From Takakia lepidozioides (taxonomy: Eukaryota > Streptophyta > Takakiopsida > Takakiales > Takakiaceae): 64,000 bases of DNA. Every line of letters starts with the position of its first letter. The stretch's first letter is position 1. The stretch spans positions 2,728,001-2,792,000 of the forward strand of contig CM060734.1 in NCBI GenBank assembly GCA_030704615.1, read 5' to 3'. Of this stretch, positions 9,174 through 21,117 are shown in pieces. The position numbers were made by a program, and so were the translations under genes. The notes under the pieces were generated by a model that did no database searches, was not told the DNA's origin, and saw only the letters and a list, made by a program, of their open reading frames with translations.

Positions 9174-12077
9174 GAGATGATCAGGGGGCTAGAGCCAATC
9201 CCAAAACGGTCATGTGGGAGTTGGGTAAGAACGTTAGGGGTGCTGGTGGGTAGGCCACAAATACGTTTGGTGAGTTGGATAATTTTGGAGTCGAGTAGTT
9301 TGATATCTGGAAAAGAGAAGGGGGCCGCGTGAAAGGAGTATTGGATTTGAGGGTTAAAAACTCTTTGGATGATAGTTAGTTTAGGGCGGATGGAGATCGG
9401 GGCGTTGAGTAGAGCTAAACTCTTGTTGGTTAGTTTGGAAAGGGTGGTGCTCTTTTGTATATGCCAAGTTAGGGATGGAACCAATTGTATGCATAGATAA
9501 GTGTAGGGTTCATCCGGACCTAAGAAGGGGAAAGATTTTTGTTGCAGGTGGAGCATGCAATGGGAAGCTATCGTGGATTTTGTGAGTTTCCTGCCGTGGG
9601 TGGCGGCGGTGACCGCACATTTTTTTAGACTTAGTTCCATACCAGACCATTGATTAAAGCGGTATAATTTGTCAGCCTGTCGGTTGAGGTGCTGAGGCTG
9701 ATGTGCTAGGATAGCGAGGTCGTCAGCATATGCTGCCGCTGAGATTTCAGTAGGGGAGGTTTTATAGTGGTAGCCTAAGTTACCACGGGCAAACCATCGT
9801 AAGAGAGGTTCTAGAAAGATGATGAATAGGTAGGGGCTCAGAGTGTCTCCTTGGATGGTACCGCAAAGGATGGGCATAGGGGGGGTGGTGCCATAGTATG
9901 AACCAGTGTATTCGGTGGTGTTGTTGGTGTAGATGTTCCCGATGAGTTGGATGGCATCTAGTGGGTAGCCCAAGTCCGTCATGATGGCGAGGAGACGTGG
10001 GTGGTCCATGGAGCCAAAGACATTCTTAAAGTCAATGTAGAGGAGGTAGATATCTTGTTTAGTGAGTTTGGTGTCTTCAAGGGCAGATAAGACATATTGG
10101 ATTTGCCTGGTGGTGCTACGCATTGCGCGGAAGCCTTCCTGGGGGTCGCTTAAAATACGATGTTGTTCGCCATAGGAAGATAGCATCGTGGTGAGGGTGC
10201 TAGTGAATAGTTTGTAGATAGTGTTAGCGAGGGCAATGGGTCTGTAATTACCGAGGTCGGTGGGGTCGTCTTTTTTGAATAGTAGAATGGTTCGGCTATG
10301 TTTCCAGGCATGTGGGATACAATGAAGTTGGTAGCAGAGTCGGAAGAATTTGTAGAGTAGAGCATGAAATTGGGGGTCAAGCGACTGTAGGATGGCATTA
10401 GGGATGAGGTCTGGGCCTGGGGCCTTTGCTTTGGGTAGAGCTTTTACACACGAGTCATATAGGCCAATTGTGAAGAGGTCAAGGATGCGGTCTGTGGGGG
10501 ACCCTCGTTTATCCAGGGAAAAGCCGTCAAGATCATGCCATGGGTAATGTTTGACTTTGCACATGCACTTGGGTGTGTGATGGCTAGGATGTAGACAACT
10601 GTCTACAATAGGTGTGTAGGAAGAAGAGGCTTGGTGCCAGATTTCCTTGTTGATGTCTGCAGGTTTGGTGAGTAGGTGCCCCAGTCTGTGTTTGAGGCAA
10701 TCGATAGGTGGGTTAATGGCAGGGTTGAAGATGGCTTTGTGGGCACGTTTTGGGTGGTCATGAAGTAGTTGGCCAAATGAGGCGATAAATTTTTTGTGGT
10801 TGGCGGAGGCTTTCTGTTTGGTGATAAGGTAAGCAGCTCTTTTTGCTTCCTGTCCGAGCTTAGAGAGGGAGGCGATCCATTGAGGGAGAGAGGAGGTGTC
10901 CGCAGGTGGGGACATAATTGGTTGACATATAGGTAGGGTGTTTAAGCATGTGATGCATGGGTCCGTCCTCCAGTTATTGAATAAGGGGGCCGGGGGGGGA
11001 GGTATAATTGCAAGCGCGCGGCGTATGGTGTGGTATATGTTGAGATGTGCTGTCCATTCTCGTTTCTGAGTTCCGGTGAGATATCCTCCGTTTTGTGTTG
11101 ATCGCGTCGTTTGGGGGAGGTCAGGGGGGGCAAAGCATGTGGCTAACACACTCCTAGTCATGTCTTGTAATGTGGATGTGATTGCCGTGTCGGCTTCATT
11201 CCAGTCAGCCTCTGAGGACAGTAGAAAATTGGAGTCAGAGAGTATGGGGGATATTTTGTGGATGAAATAAGAGGAGGCAGAGTGGAAGTGTTGTTGGAAG
11301 GCCTTGATATTAGTTTTAGGTATGGGTGAAAGTATACGGGGCTGGGACGGTGGGGTGTGGACATCTGGAATGGGCCGGAAGGGGACGAGGGAGGGGGGGA
11401 GAGAGACAGAGATCGGGTAGTGATCAGAGTTGCATAAGCTATTAAGGTGAATGTGACTCAAGAGGTAGGGTGGGATAGTATTGCTAGTTTTGAGGTAGAA
11501 CTCGTCCAGTAGGCATAAGGAAGAGTAGTTAAGGCCTCCTTGCCGGGAGTAGTGATGGTCCGCCAGGATGTATCTTAGGTCTAGTTGCTGGGTGAATCGA
11601 GCCCATTTGTGGTCCTCAGAGGATGGTGGTTTGTGGGTACCATTGTGGGAGTGCCCCTGTAGGGCGATGTCTATGTTAAAGTCACCTGCGAGGATGACGT
11701 GGTGGTGTTGGTTATCTGGATGGGTAATTGTTTGGGAGATATTATGTAGTATGTCTGTTATGAGGGGGAGGTCCTCGGGGTGTGAGGGCATGTATAGATG
11801 TATCAAAGTGATAGGGCAGAGTGCTGGGGGGTGTAGCTAGATAATTTGGAGGTGTGACCGAAGGGAGATGGGTACCGTGAGTTTTTGTGGTGGTGCTGGG
11901 AGAGTGGTGTGTGCGTAGAATACCTAGTGCAACGCCTCCCCTGGTGGGTTTGTATGGGGCAAAGCGACGAGATAGGCATTGCTGGGCAGTTAGAGGAGTA
12001 CCATACAATAGGTAATAGTCCGGTAGAAGATTGTTTATGTAGGAGCTGCTAGTATTGTTTGTGTGTAACTTAGTTTA
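9174..12077 (-). pseudogene. LINE endonuclease and reverse transcriptase
   Basis: Endonuclease motifs begin in the upstream frame (TSWNVGSLATS, about 12,130) and continue as VILAGDFNIDI and NSDHYPISV in the frame that opens at 11,806. RT follows: KAPGPDLIPNAI, LGNYRPIALANTIYKLF, YLLYIDFKNVFGSMDHPRL, GTIQGDTLSPYLF and the catalytic AYADDLAIL (YADD at 9719-9730), all intact. Damage: a TAA at 12,075-12,077, a one-base frame shift near 11,880-11,915, and a TAG at 11,837-11,839 where Gln fits (II-stop-LHPP). The last residues of the 9065-11,806 frame are gypsy1 sequence read backwards, so the LINE part stops at 9174. The protein would copy LINE RNA by target-primed reverse transcription. Confidence 0.85.
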
Positions 12078-13922
12078 TTGGAGGAGAAAAATATGTGGTT
12101 TAGAGGAGTTGGTGAGGAGAGTGAGAAGACTTTGTATACTCGTAGCGAGGGATCCTACATTCCAAGAAGTAATAGTTAGTACACAGGTGTGGATGTCCGG
12201 GGTGGCAGGGGTCGGGTTGGGAGAGGGTGTGACCAATGACGCTTCCGTGGTTTGGGTTGCTGAGGTCGGGGGATTGTATCCAGGTATCGGACTAACTGCG
12301 GCGAGAGTAGAGTTGAGGATGTCAGTGGAGAGGAAGGGGAATTTGTGGGTGGCCTCAGTAAGGTCGGTATCAGGAGCGGTTATGGTAGCGAGATGGTCGC
12401 CTAGGATTTTATGTATAGCACCTGGTTGGGATTGCAATAGATTGACGGATTCATGGAGTGAGGATAGAAGGTGAGGTTGGGCTAAGTAGTTGTGCGGGTG
12501 CGGTGGCAGCCTTTTTAGTTGTAGGAGGAAGGGGCGTAGTTGGGAGGTGGAGTGGGAGTAGAGGAATCCATTACAGACTTCTGGTAGGGGTGAGATGATG
12601 ATTATAAGGGAGAAGAGAAGATGGAGCTGCGGGAAGGATTTGAGTTTTTGTAGTGCTTTAGAAAGTGCCGGGTAATGGCTAGGGGGGAGCCCGAAGGTGG
12701 TGATGATTTGTGTGGGTGTGTGGGCGGCGGCAGGGTGTGGCAGGAAGAAGGGCGTGAAGTGGTCACCAACGTGTCTATAGTTATGCATGAGCGACAAGGT
12801 ATCCGGTTGGAAGTATAATGAGTATTTGTCTTGCGCGTCGGCGGGGAGATTTTGAATAATGTCGTTAATGGGTGTAGGCCCAGGGTTTGGGTGTATATCA
12901 CCGCAACGGAGTAATGTTAGGTATAGGCATGCATTCATATATGACTGAAGTGACATGGGAGGGTGATGGTAGGAGTGTTTAGATTTGTCAAGATAAATAT
13001 GGTATCGACCATGCGGGCTACGTGTGTGGAGAGGCGGTCGGTCCATGTAGTGCCGTGCCCGGGGGTGGGGGAAGTTGATGGGGGGGGTGGGGAGTGTATG
13101 GGTCATGGATTGCGGGAAGGGGTGAGGGCTGGTGCCGCGCGTGGGGATGAGGCAGCTAGGTGGGCTATAGTGGGGATAATGTGGAGGGGGTGTTGGAGAG
13201 ATATGCAGTGCTTGCAGAGGAGCAGGTTGGCAGTGGGTGGTGAGGTAGGTATTGGGGAGTCGTGATGTTGGTGCCGAGGGTGGGTAATTAGTGTGAGAGC
13301 TATGCTGAGTTATATAGTGAGGGGTGGGATGTGGAGTGGTAATTGAACTGGCATATGATATGCGTAGGGGAATGACAGTTGGCGGGTGATTTTTATAGGG
13401 GTTGGTTTCGTGGAATTGACATAAATAGGCTATGGGCTGATTTTCATTTTTGGGCCCTGATGTGAGAATATAAGTGTGGTAAGCGATGGTTGTGTCAAGA
13501 TCCAATGCATGTAGCAGCCTGAAACATAGATGAGGGAGGCGTGCGAGATCAGCCTTGTGCGGTGTGTGTGTTTGGGTAATAGTAGTGGGAGGAGAGAGTT
13601 TTATAAAACATTGTGGGAAGGTGATGGGGGAATAGTGGGGGGAAGTAGTGTGAGGCAGTGATGTGAGGGTAGTGTGCTGGGTTTGAGTCAGACTTTGATA
13701 GAACCCAGGCGGGTAGATAAATGTGACATAAACAAAGAATGTGAATTGAGTACCACCATCTAGGAGCATCACATTTAATAAGCAAACTACTTGTGAGATC
13801 ATTGGTATAGCGCTGTTGGAAGATGCCAGAGAGTAGACACATGGTGGCCTGGGGAGGTCCGACTGGTGTGGCGCGCTTTGTTGCAGCGTTGTGTTCCTGG
13901 AAAGCATCGGGGTGAGCTGCAT
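12078..13922 (-). CDS. LINE N-terminal region with 2A-like motif
   Basis: An open frame of about 615 codons lies upstream of, and in frame with, the endonuclease start. It is rich in Pro, Thr, His and Ser. Near its middle is LLRCGDIHPNPGPTPIN; the GDIHPNPGP core is at 12,876-12,902. This matches the tail of 2A-like peptides (DxExNPGP) except that His stands for Glu. 2A-like motifs are known near the N-terminus of several animal and protist LINEs, where they make the ribosome skip a peptide bond. Before the motif lies a moderately conserved-looking block (LPHLCFRLLHALDLDTTIAY). The first Met is not supported, and the real N-terminus may lie further upstream. Confidence 0.6.
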
Positions 13923-14934
13923 TTGAGTATGTGTTCATCAGCTTTGTCAGCATTATGCCGGGGCTTGATGGGATAGCTCTCCAACCTGTAGTTGCGACTG
14001 AAAGAGTAGGGTGAGGTAAGAATGTTAGAGGCCCATTGGGGTTTGAGGATAAGAAACAAATGAATTGAGAGCCACAATCTAGAAGCATCACCTTAGATAA
14101 GCAAGCTAGTAGTGCTGAGCAAACTGGCTGTGTATACACTGGTGGGTAATTTAAATCATGTGATAGATGTTGCACAGTCAGAGTGGGCCTAACCAGCTCA
14201 GGAGTCGAGAGAAGCGAGGTAGGATGTTGTCGGGAGTGTAAATGTGTACTGACAGGAGCACAGTTCGTGCCGAGAGATTGACTGTCCATTGCCAAAGTTT
14301 GCATGCAGGGGGCATAGTAGGATAGATACAAGCAAACTTGCATATGCAGTTCAGGCAGGGGCCGGTTGGAAGTAGGTAAGAAATAGAGTTCCAGTAAGTG
14401 TGCTGACCTGCTGCATGGTGGAGTGCCGGGATGACCAGCCTGATGAGCTACATCAGCTGGGGAACAGTTATTCTGGGGGTTTTGTGAGAGCAGTGCAAAC
14501 TTCCAATAAACCACGTTGGTAGCTTTAAAGCAGGGAGCAACTAGCAGAGTGGGTAGGAGGTTACCTGGAGGTGAGTTAGACGAGGGTAGAAGGGAAGTGG
14601 TGGGTAGGGGCCTGCTGATTGTGTGAAACCGCCATAAGATTGAGGGCTTTGGCGGACTGGCTGGCTGGTTCGGTGCAGCGGCTGATGGATGAAAACAGCC
14701 CCTGACAGTGCCACTGCTTCTGAAGGCCGGCAGATAAAGATGGTGGTTGGTAGTCATACATGGGTAATCATTAACAAGCCCGTGCACCCTTTGCTGTGGC
14801 AGCCAGCTTTGTTGGTCAAATCCTGTGGGCTGTTTGCTGTGGTGGCACAATGGGTTCTCTGTTGTGCGCTCCAGAACATCACATTCATGACGCCCTCTGA
14901 GCTCAGCATTTGCAGCACATGCATCATTGAGCAT
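13549..14934 (-). other. Long pyrimidine-rich open frame upstream of the LINE, coding status doubtful
   Basis: A 461-codon minus-strand frame overlaps the preceding one. It has no recognisable domain, and pyrimidine-rich DNA tends to lack stops by chance. It contains a diverged internal repeat: the segment at 14,035-14,120 (KVMLLDCGSQFICF) resembles 13,730-13,800 in the next frame (NVMLLDGGTQFTFF). This suggests tandemly repeated LINE 5' leader monomers rather than a protein. Confidence 0.3.
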
Positions 14935-14960
14935 CTATGCAGATCAGCATAACTTGCCAC

Positions 14961-15623
14961 GGGGGTAGCTGCGCAATTTACACCAGACCATTTGTGGAAA
15001 GAATGGACAGCTAGAGCTACTGTCGTTAACGATGTAGCATTTTGCTAACTAAGTGCTAGAGTAGAATTTTTGTAGTTAGCTATCAGAATCATGGTATCCG
15101 ACAATCGATCAACAGGATGCAAATGGTGTAGGGTAAAGTTATGCCTCACAGTCTCCAGCACTTTGTTCGATGATGCAGAGGGCACATGGTCAGTAGCCTC
15201 TGAAAAGCTGCAACAGCATGGCAAGGAGTATTGTTGACGGAGAGGCCCTGGTGGCTTGGCTGCAATGGAATATTATTGACATTCATGTTGGGCTCTGTAC
15301 CCAATCCATCTGCCAAGGCATGATAACTAAAGTGTTGAGGAAGAGGGTGACCCCGGGGAAGAGTCGCACGCTGGGATGCCCCGAAGCCGAATGAGGCCAC
15401 TATGGATTGAAAATCTGTAGGCTGGGTATAATGCCAAAAAGGCTTAACCCCCAGCCCCTGGCCTGCGGTGAGTATCCATGGAGCGTCACCAAACTTGGGC
15501 CCCTGATGGGTATCTGCCTTTGAAGAGCCCCCTCAATACTTCAGCAGCTTATGACCTCCCATAACTCCCCGGAGCTTCCTCTCCCCGACTCCACCCCCCC
15601 CCTATCCCCGTTAATTGCCATGA
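14961..15623. other. LINE/chromodomain junction, no gene seen
   Basis: Apart from a C-rich run near 15,560-15,670, nothing recognisable is present. The orientation of LINE coding flips across this interval. Confidence 0.4.
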
Positions 15624-17163
15624 GCAACTTCCCCCCACCCTCTAAACCCCCCTACCCCCCCTTCCCCCTACCTAGCCAACTCCAACCACCCCAAGGCCTT
15701 TGTCATTGAAGCTATTCTCGGCATCAAGACTCAAACCTCCCTCGACGTATACGACGCCACTTGTGTTGACACATATTACCTATGTAAATGGGCGGGTTTC
15801 CCTGTTACTGATAACACCTGGCAGATCAAAGACGACCTCTTTGGAACCCATGAAGATTGCGACCCTACTCACAACCGTAGCCTCCTTATCACCTTCTACA
15901 AAACAACTAACACCAATTACTTAGCGCACACCCACCAACATCATGTTTCTCAAACCCAACCAATCGACGCCCGATACATCCATACCCCCTTGAACGCTCC
16001 ACATATTCATATACACATCTCTGAATGCAACCCCGACAAAGATATTACCCAAATCTCCCCCATTATATGCCCTAGGCGCCTGACTTCCCATATCTACACA
16101 CTTAACGGTCACTTCACCGGCTCTATCTCTAATGTCAGACTCGTCTGGCTTTGGAATAGATATGACGCCTCCTCAACTGACACCATCCTGTTACAACCCC
16201 CAAAACAAGACTTTGCCACTGAGGTCTGCTGGCTTGTTGACCGATACTTACGCGATACCCCCACGAAAAAACCACACACCCCCGATAAACTAGCTCAAGC
16301 ATATACCCATAGCACTATACCCTCTGACATCCTCAAATTCCTCATCTCTACATTCCAGCTTACCCACTCATACTACTCCAGCCCACTTACATGCCCCCCA
16401 GAGCTTTCTTCTTACGCCAGCCCGCACCCCCGAGACTGTGTATTCAGAGCCTTGGGCCCCGCTACCCAACACTCTTGGTCTGGCGGTGGCCTTGCGCACC
16501 ACCTCCCGGGCACCCTCACACTGAGGCTCTCCTATGGCGCGCCTCGCTGCCACTCCTCCCCCTCCGCCTACACTATTCTCATTCTTACACATCAAAGCTC
16601 ACCTGACAACCAACATCCCCTTCTACAAATTCCTCCAGAAGTAATACCGTTAGCCGCTATTGAACCCAACCATCTTGGCTATACACACAACCTACCATTC
16701 CAAAATACCTCCGCCACAAAGAAACTACTCTGACCCTAATTCTGCTTGTTCAGGCTACCTCATGCCCCCCATACCCTCCGACTTCCCCGCTCATCTCAAT
16801 CGTCTACTTTCCGATACCCATAACATGTTACTCACGCCATACTCACCTCCACCCACATGCAACCCCACCGCTAGGCTACCCACTAAGCTAAAAGCATGGA
16901 CCTTAGCCACCCCCCCCCCCCCCCCCCCCCCCCCCCGCCCTAGCCCCACTCATACTATCTCCCACAACGCCCCCCGGTTCACCTTGGGCCCACTTCCCCA
17001 AAATACCCCCCCCCCCTCCACTCACACTACACAGACGGCTCCCAATCTGACTCCTGCGCCGGATACGGAGTCTACTATGCCGCTACTAACAAAGGTACCA
17101 CACATCGTCTCCCAGGCCCCGCGACCATACTCCGCGCGGCACAGCCCGTCACAGCGTACGTAG
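15624..17163 (+). pseudogene. LINE-like C-terminal region with chromodomain and RNase H
   Basis: A frame open from 15,624 to 16,733 begins with a chromodomain at about 15,693-15,905: AFVIEAILGIK, then YYLCKWAGFPVTDNTWQ and LLITFYK, keeping the YLxKWxGxxxxxxTW core. About 270 further codons follow without recognised motifs. The reading moves to frame +1 near 16,710 (NSACSGYLMPPIPSDFPAHL), passes a long poly-C at about 16,914-16,936, and returns as HYTDGSQSDSCAGYGVYY at about 17,025. The latter is a LINE RNase H start (catalytic D in TDGS), followed by RLPGPATILRAAQPV. It is cut at about 17,160 by the gypsy2 LTR. Codon style matches the minus-strand LINE. An alternative is that the chromodomain came from a chromovirus, but chromovirus chromodomains end the protein and this one does not. 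Confidence 0.6.
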
Positions 17164-17806
17164 GGAAAGGTTATCATTGGCAGGGAACGACTGTGTGGGA
17201 ACGACATCTGCAGAGGGAACGTGTTTACTTTTTAGGTGACAGTTAGTTAGTTAGGCAGTTAGAATAGTTTGCAGGTAGATTAAGGAGAGCAGCAACAGGG
17301 AGGGGGACACTTCACGGGGAGCACTTCTTGGTCAGGCATGAGAGGAGATCTGGCGGAGAGCAAGAACGGAAGCAAGGATGGAGAGTACGGTGAAGGAGGA
17401 GAGATGATCAGTAGATGCTTGTTACATGCAAAGCTGTAGTGATACTGTAGAGGAGATTAAAGACACCATAGCTTCGGCCTGATACCTGATAAATCTTAAT
17501 CTGATACTTATTCGATACAATCACACTGTGTAGAGAGACTTGAGTGAAGTTGTGGAATGAATGGATGAGTGAAGGGAACCTGATAGATACAGAAGCAATC
17601 TGATGCTTCAGTATACACAGTAAGGTAATTTGCTAACATGAAGGCAAGAAGAAATACAAACAGGAAGCACAACCATGATTCACTAGCTGTACGTCATGAC
17701 TGATTGTTCTGAGCGGGGGGCTGAGTGCTTAGAGATATCCAACTCTTCTATCTTGGAGTTTCCACCTCGGATAGCGAAGGAATGGGTGAGTAAAAGTCGC
17801 TCGACA
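17161..17806 (+). repeat. 5' LTR of gypsy2, 5'-truncated
   Basis: Aligned by eye with 30,490-31,174, the two share long blocks (CTGATTGTTCTGAGCGG, TCTATCTTGGAGTTTCC, ATAGCGAAG, ATGGGTGAGTAAAAG) and both end in GACA, after which they diverge. The 5' ~350 bp of the LTR are missing, replaced by LINE sequence. A CACAGCCCGTCACAGC stretch at the junction is similar in both partners and may have served as microhomology. Confidence 0.75.
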
Positions 17807-17807
17807 T

Positions 17808-17826
17808 TTGGCGACCATACTAGGGA
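17808..17826 (+). promoter_or_regulatory. Putative primer-binding site of gypsy2
   Basis: TTGGCGACCATACTAGGG directly follows the LTR end. The TGGCG(A/C)C start resembles primer sites of plant OTA-type gypsy elements. The exact tRNA is not identified. Confidence 0.5.
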
Positions 17827-20800
17827 ACTGGGTCAAGAACAACCAGATGTGACAGACATCTGGTGGGATCATGGTGGATGGAGAATTAAAGAATTTGATG
17901 TGAATCAAATTCCCTGTGGAACTGAGAAAGAAAGGTTGTCCAAGCAATTATTTCAGAGATTCTTGGAATTGCCAGACGGTTGCAAGTAAAACAGTCTTAA
18001 GAGAGTGCATGATGCGGATCTTGACTGGGGTCTGGAGAAAGGAGTGATAAAGATTTATCAAGTGGCCTGTAGAGGGAGAGCAAGTTGGTTACCAACGCTG
18101 GTTTATGTGATAGCGTTGCTATCCAAAAACGAGTGGAGTTTGAGGCTGGGAGGAACGGAAAGTGAATGTTTACACTCATATGCATGAAGAGTTGGTACTG
18201 GTAAAGAATTGGATTACTAAGGATATCCTGTGGATCAAATTGACACCAAGAACAGCTTTTCAGACGTGCTCGCCATATGGTTATATGGTAACAGAGACTT
18301 CTAGTATAGCCAAAGGTGCATTGAAGCTTGAAAGAAACCCAGGCATATATGAGAGATACTACATAAGAGAGTTTTGGTTATTGCCTCATTGAAGATATGA
18401 GAGACATGGGACACGAGTGATGAAAGAGAAGCTAGACTTCATAGATATTCAGCAGAAAGAGAAAGTTATTTGAAAGCTTATTATCCATATCTCTGCGAGA
18501 GAGGAATAGAATAGGAGAATTGTTGGACCTCTCACACCATTAAGATCAAAGAGTACATCACCCATACCGGAGGAACCAGAGTTGGATGCCACTCCTTCTT
18601 ATTCTTTACAAGAAAGATTAAGGGATTTGGTATAGGAAGAAGATCAACCACGAGGGGAGAGATCTGAGGTACATCCCTGGATCAAGGATTTGACAGAAAT
18701 CTTTGATAAGAGTTGGCATGGGACACCAAAGGCAGGAACTCCAGTTTCTGAATTACAAGATAAAGAGGGAGAGGAAGATGTGGCAGAACCAACGGAGAGT
18801 TCAGACTCTCCCACACCACTCCAGTTGAGTTACATGAGTGAGGAAGAAGAAATCCAAGAAAAGAGCTTGGAAGAAGAAAACAGAGAGAAGAATTTGGAAG
18901 ATGAGGAGTATGAAGAAGTAGACCCAACGGTTGAGGGTGAGACTAAAACCAAGACGTCCCAACCCGTTGGACCTGGATCAAGTGGAGCACTTGAATCACA
19001 GGCCAACGAAGGTGTCGGCTTAGGGGGATCAGGCAAGAAGCTTGGATCTGGCTCTAGGGGGACAGGGAGTGTGGGAAGTAGTGCAACTAGAGCTGGGAAT
19101 ACTGTGAGTATAGAAGGGCCAGTAGCAGGGAGTGCTCAGGGGCCAGCACCTGGTGGAAGATCCACCACTACAACAACAGGTCCTCAAGGACCAGCACCAA
19201 CAAGAGGACCACCACCTGTCAGAGGGCAGGGTGTGGGGCCACAGATGGCGGTACCTCCAACACGGGCAAAACCACCTTTTCCAATATATGCAGGGAAAGG
19301 GGATCCTGATGTACACATTAGCCAATTTGAGCACATGTGTATTGTGAACAATGAGAATGGCGATGATGCCAAGATGAGATTGTTTCCTTGTTCACTTATC
19401 AAGAAAGCAAGTGAATGGTATGCAAGATTTCCAGATAATCATTTCCTAACCTGGAATGGCCTTAGTACGGCATTCCGAAACAGGTTCAGGACAAGCAAAA
19501 CTGAGGATGAAGTGTATGGAAGTTTACAATAGTTAAGGCAAAGGAAACATGAAACTGTTGAGGAGTACATGGAAAAGATGGGGTTAATGATGAAAAAGCT
19601 GGCTGCTGTACCAGCGCCAGGGTTACAGAAGACCTGGTTTGTGAGTGGACTAAGACCAGAGTTGCAAAAGAAAGTGGATATGTTACCAATAATACAGTGG
19701 AGGAGGCATTTGAAACAGCAACAGGATTGAGCAATTGGGAATGCTCATAAGAGATAAAAGGGATGATGAGGACTCTGAGGATGAGTCAGATGAGGAAGAA
19801 GAGCAAGAGCTCAAAAGGACGAGTAAGAAGAAGGGAAAGATGAAGAGGGACAACTATGAGAAAAGACTAGAAGAAATCTTGAAGAAGTATGCCACAGAGG
19901 CTGCAACACATTGGAGGAAGGGTGTTTGGTGTGCAAAATGCCAGAATGAAGGCCATACACAGCTGAATGCCACATGAAGAGAAGAACTGTACTATCTGTA
20001 AAATGGATAACCATTCTCTTGAGAATGTTACTACAACAGAGGACAACTGCAAGAGAAGAGAATCTAGGCAAGTGAGGGTGCATCAAGTGCAGCCCCAGCC
20101 AAGAAGAAACAATGAACATGACCACTATGGTAGGCCTGGTGGATATAACAATGGTATGGCAGGGAGAGGTAATCCAAGAGGGAATACCTAAGGAAGGAAA
20201 TCCCAGAGGCAACTATCAGGGTAATCCAAGGGGGAATTACCAGCCAGGGAATCAGGATTATAGAAATAATCCCAGAGCAGACCAAGGGCGAAGACCCAAT
20301 GGTGAAGAACTGTGTTACTATTGTAATCAGGCAGGATATCGTAAGGCAGCCTGTCCATTCTGGATCAGACACCAGAATGAGATGAGAGCTCTTGTGAATG
20401 AGGGCCCGGTGGTGGCAGCTCACATGGTTAGGCCATGTTTTATACCAGAAGTAAGTACGATGATAGTAACCAGAAGCAAAGCTAAACTAATACCTCCAAT
20501 GGATGAGGAAGAAGATGGTTATGAGGATGGCAGTGATGTGCCTAAAGATGATGAGGCTTGGAGAGATGAGAAGGAACTGCACAGGGAAGTGGTTGACACC
20601 ATAAGGGAAAGCAAGAAGAGTACTGATATTCCTATGGTAGATACCTCTGACTCTGATAGAGAAGATGGAGAGAATTCAGATCAAGTGAAGAAGGAAGCTG
20701 CACAAGTGCAGAGTAATGAAGGGATTTTGGCTGAAGTAATATGCCAGACCAAAGCTGAGATTACCATTGGACAGCTATTGGCTGTGGCACCTCATTGTAG

Positions 20801-21117
20801 GCACGGCTGTATCAAGCATTAATCAGATTGCTCATGTGACAGAAAACACAGACTTGAATAGCAAGGTGACAAGTTATAATGTGAGGCCTGAAGGGCGAGA
20901 AACAGTCATGGATTTTGATGATTCTATGCCAGTAATCCAATTGAAAATTGGAAGCACAGACTTGACTGATGTACTGATAGATGGAGGTTCGGGAGTGAAT
21001 ATTATGACAGACCAATTAAGACGGAAACTTGGTCTGAGTAACATGAAACCAGCCCCATTTACAGTAACAATGGCAGATCAAAGGAGTGTACAGCCTTTAG
21101 GCTTGATAAGAGAGTAA
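17827..21117 (+). pseudogene. gypsy2 gag and protease region, multiply broken
   Basis: An acidic N-terminal part (EEDVAEPTESSDSPTP) precedes a gag domain at about 19,260-19,700: FPIYAGKGDPDVHISQFEHM, LIKKASEWYARFPDNHF and, after a TAG at 19,530-19,532, LRQRKHETVEEYMEKM. An earlier TAG is at 18,633-18,635 (RDLV-stop-EEDQ). Frame shifts occur near 19,690 and 19,960. Zinc-knuckle remnants are CAKCQNEGH (about 19,935), CTICKMDNH (about 19,990) and CYYCNQAGYRKAAC (about 20,312, His replaced by Tyr). The protease appears at about 20,975 as VLIDGGSGVNIMTDQLRRKL, with the DGG form of the active-site loop. The gag binds and packages element RNA and the protease matures the polyprotein; this copy cannot make either intact. 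Confidence 0.8.

Larger units (their letters stand above)
9174..14960 (-). mobile_element. Non-LTR retrotransposon (LINE), N-terminal and RT part
   Basis: This is a minus-strand LINE with a pyrimidine-rich coding strand. It contains a 2A-like motif, an APE-type endonuclease and an RT, but is cut at the gypsy1 junction (9173/9174) just after the RT C-terminal region. No RNase H or 3' tail is present here; those appear on the plus strand at 15.6-17.16 kb. Its 5' limit near 14,960 is approximate. Confidence 0.75.

Noticed and set aside
16368-16595. Minus-strand Gly/Ala/Arg-rich frame
   Set aside because: It is the shadow of the C-rich chromodomain-RNase H frame on the plus strand.
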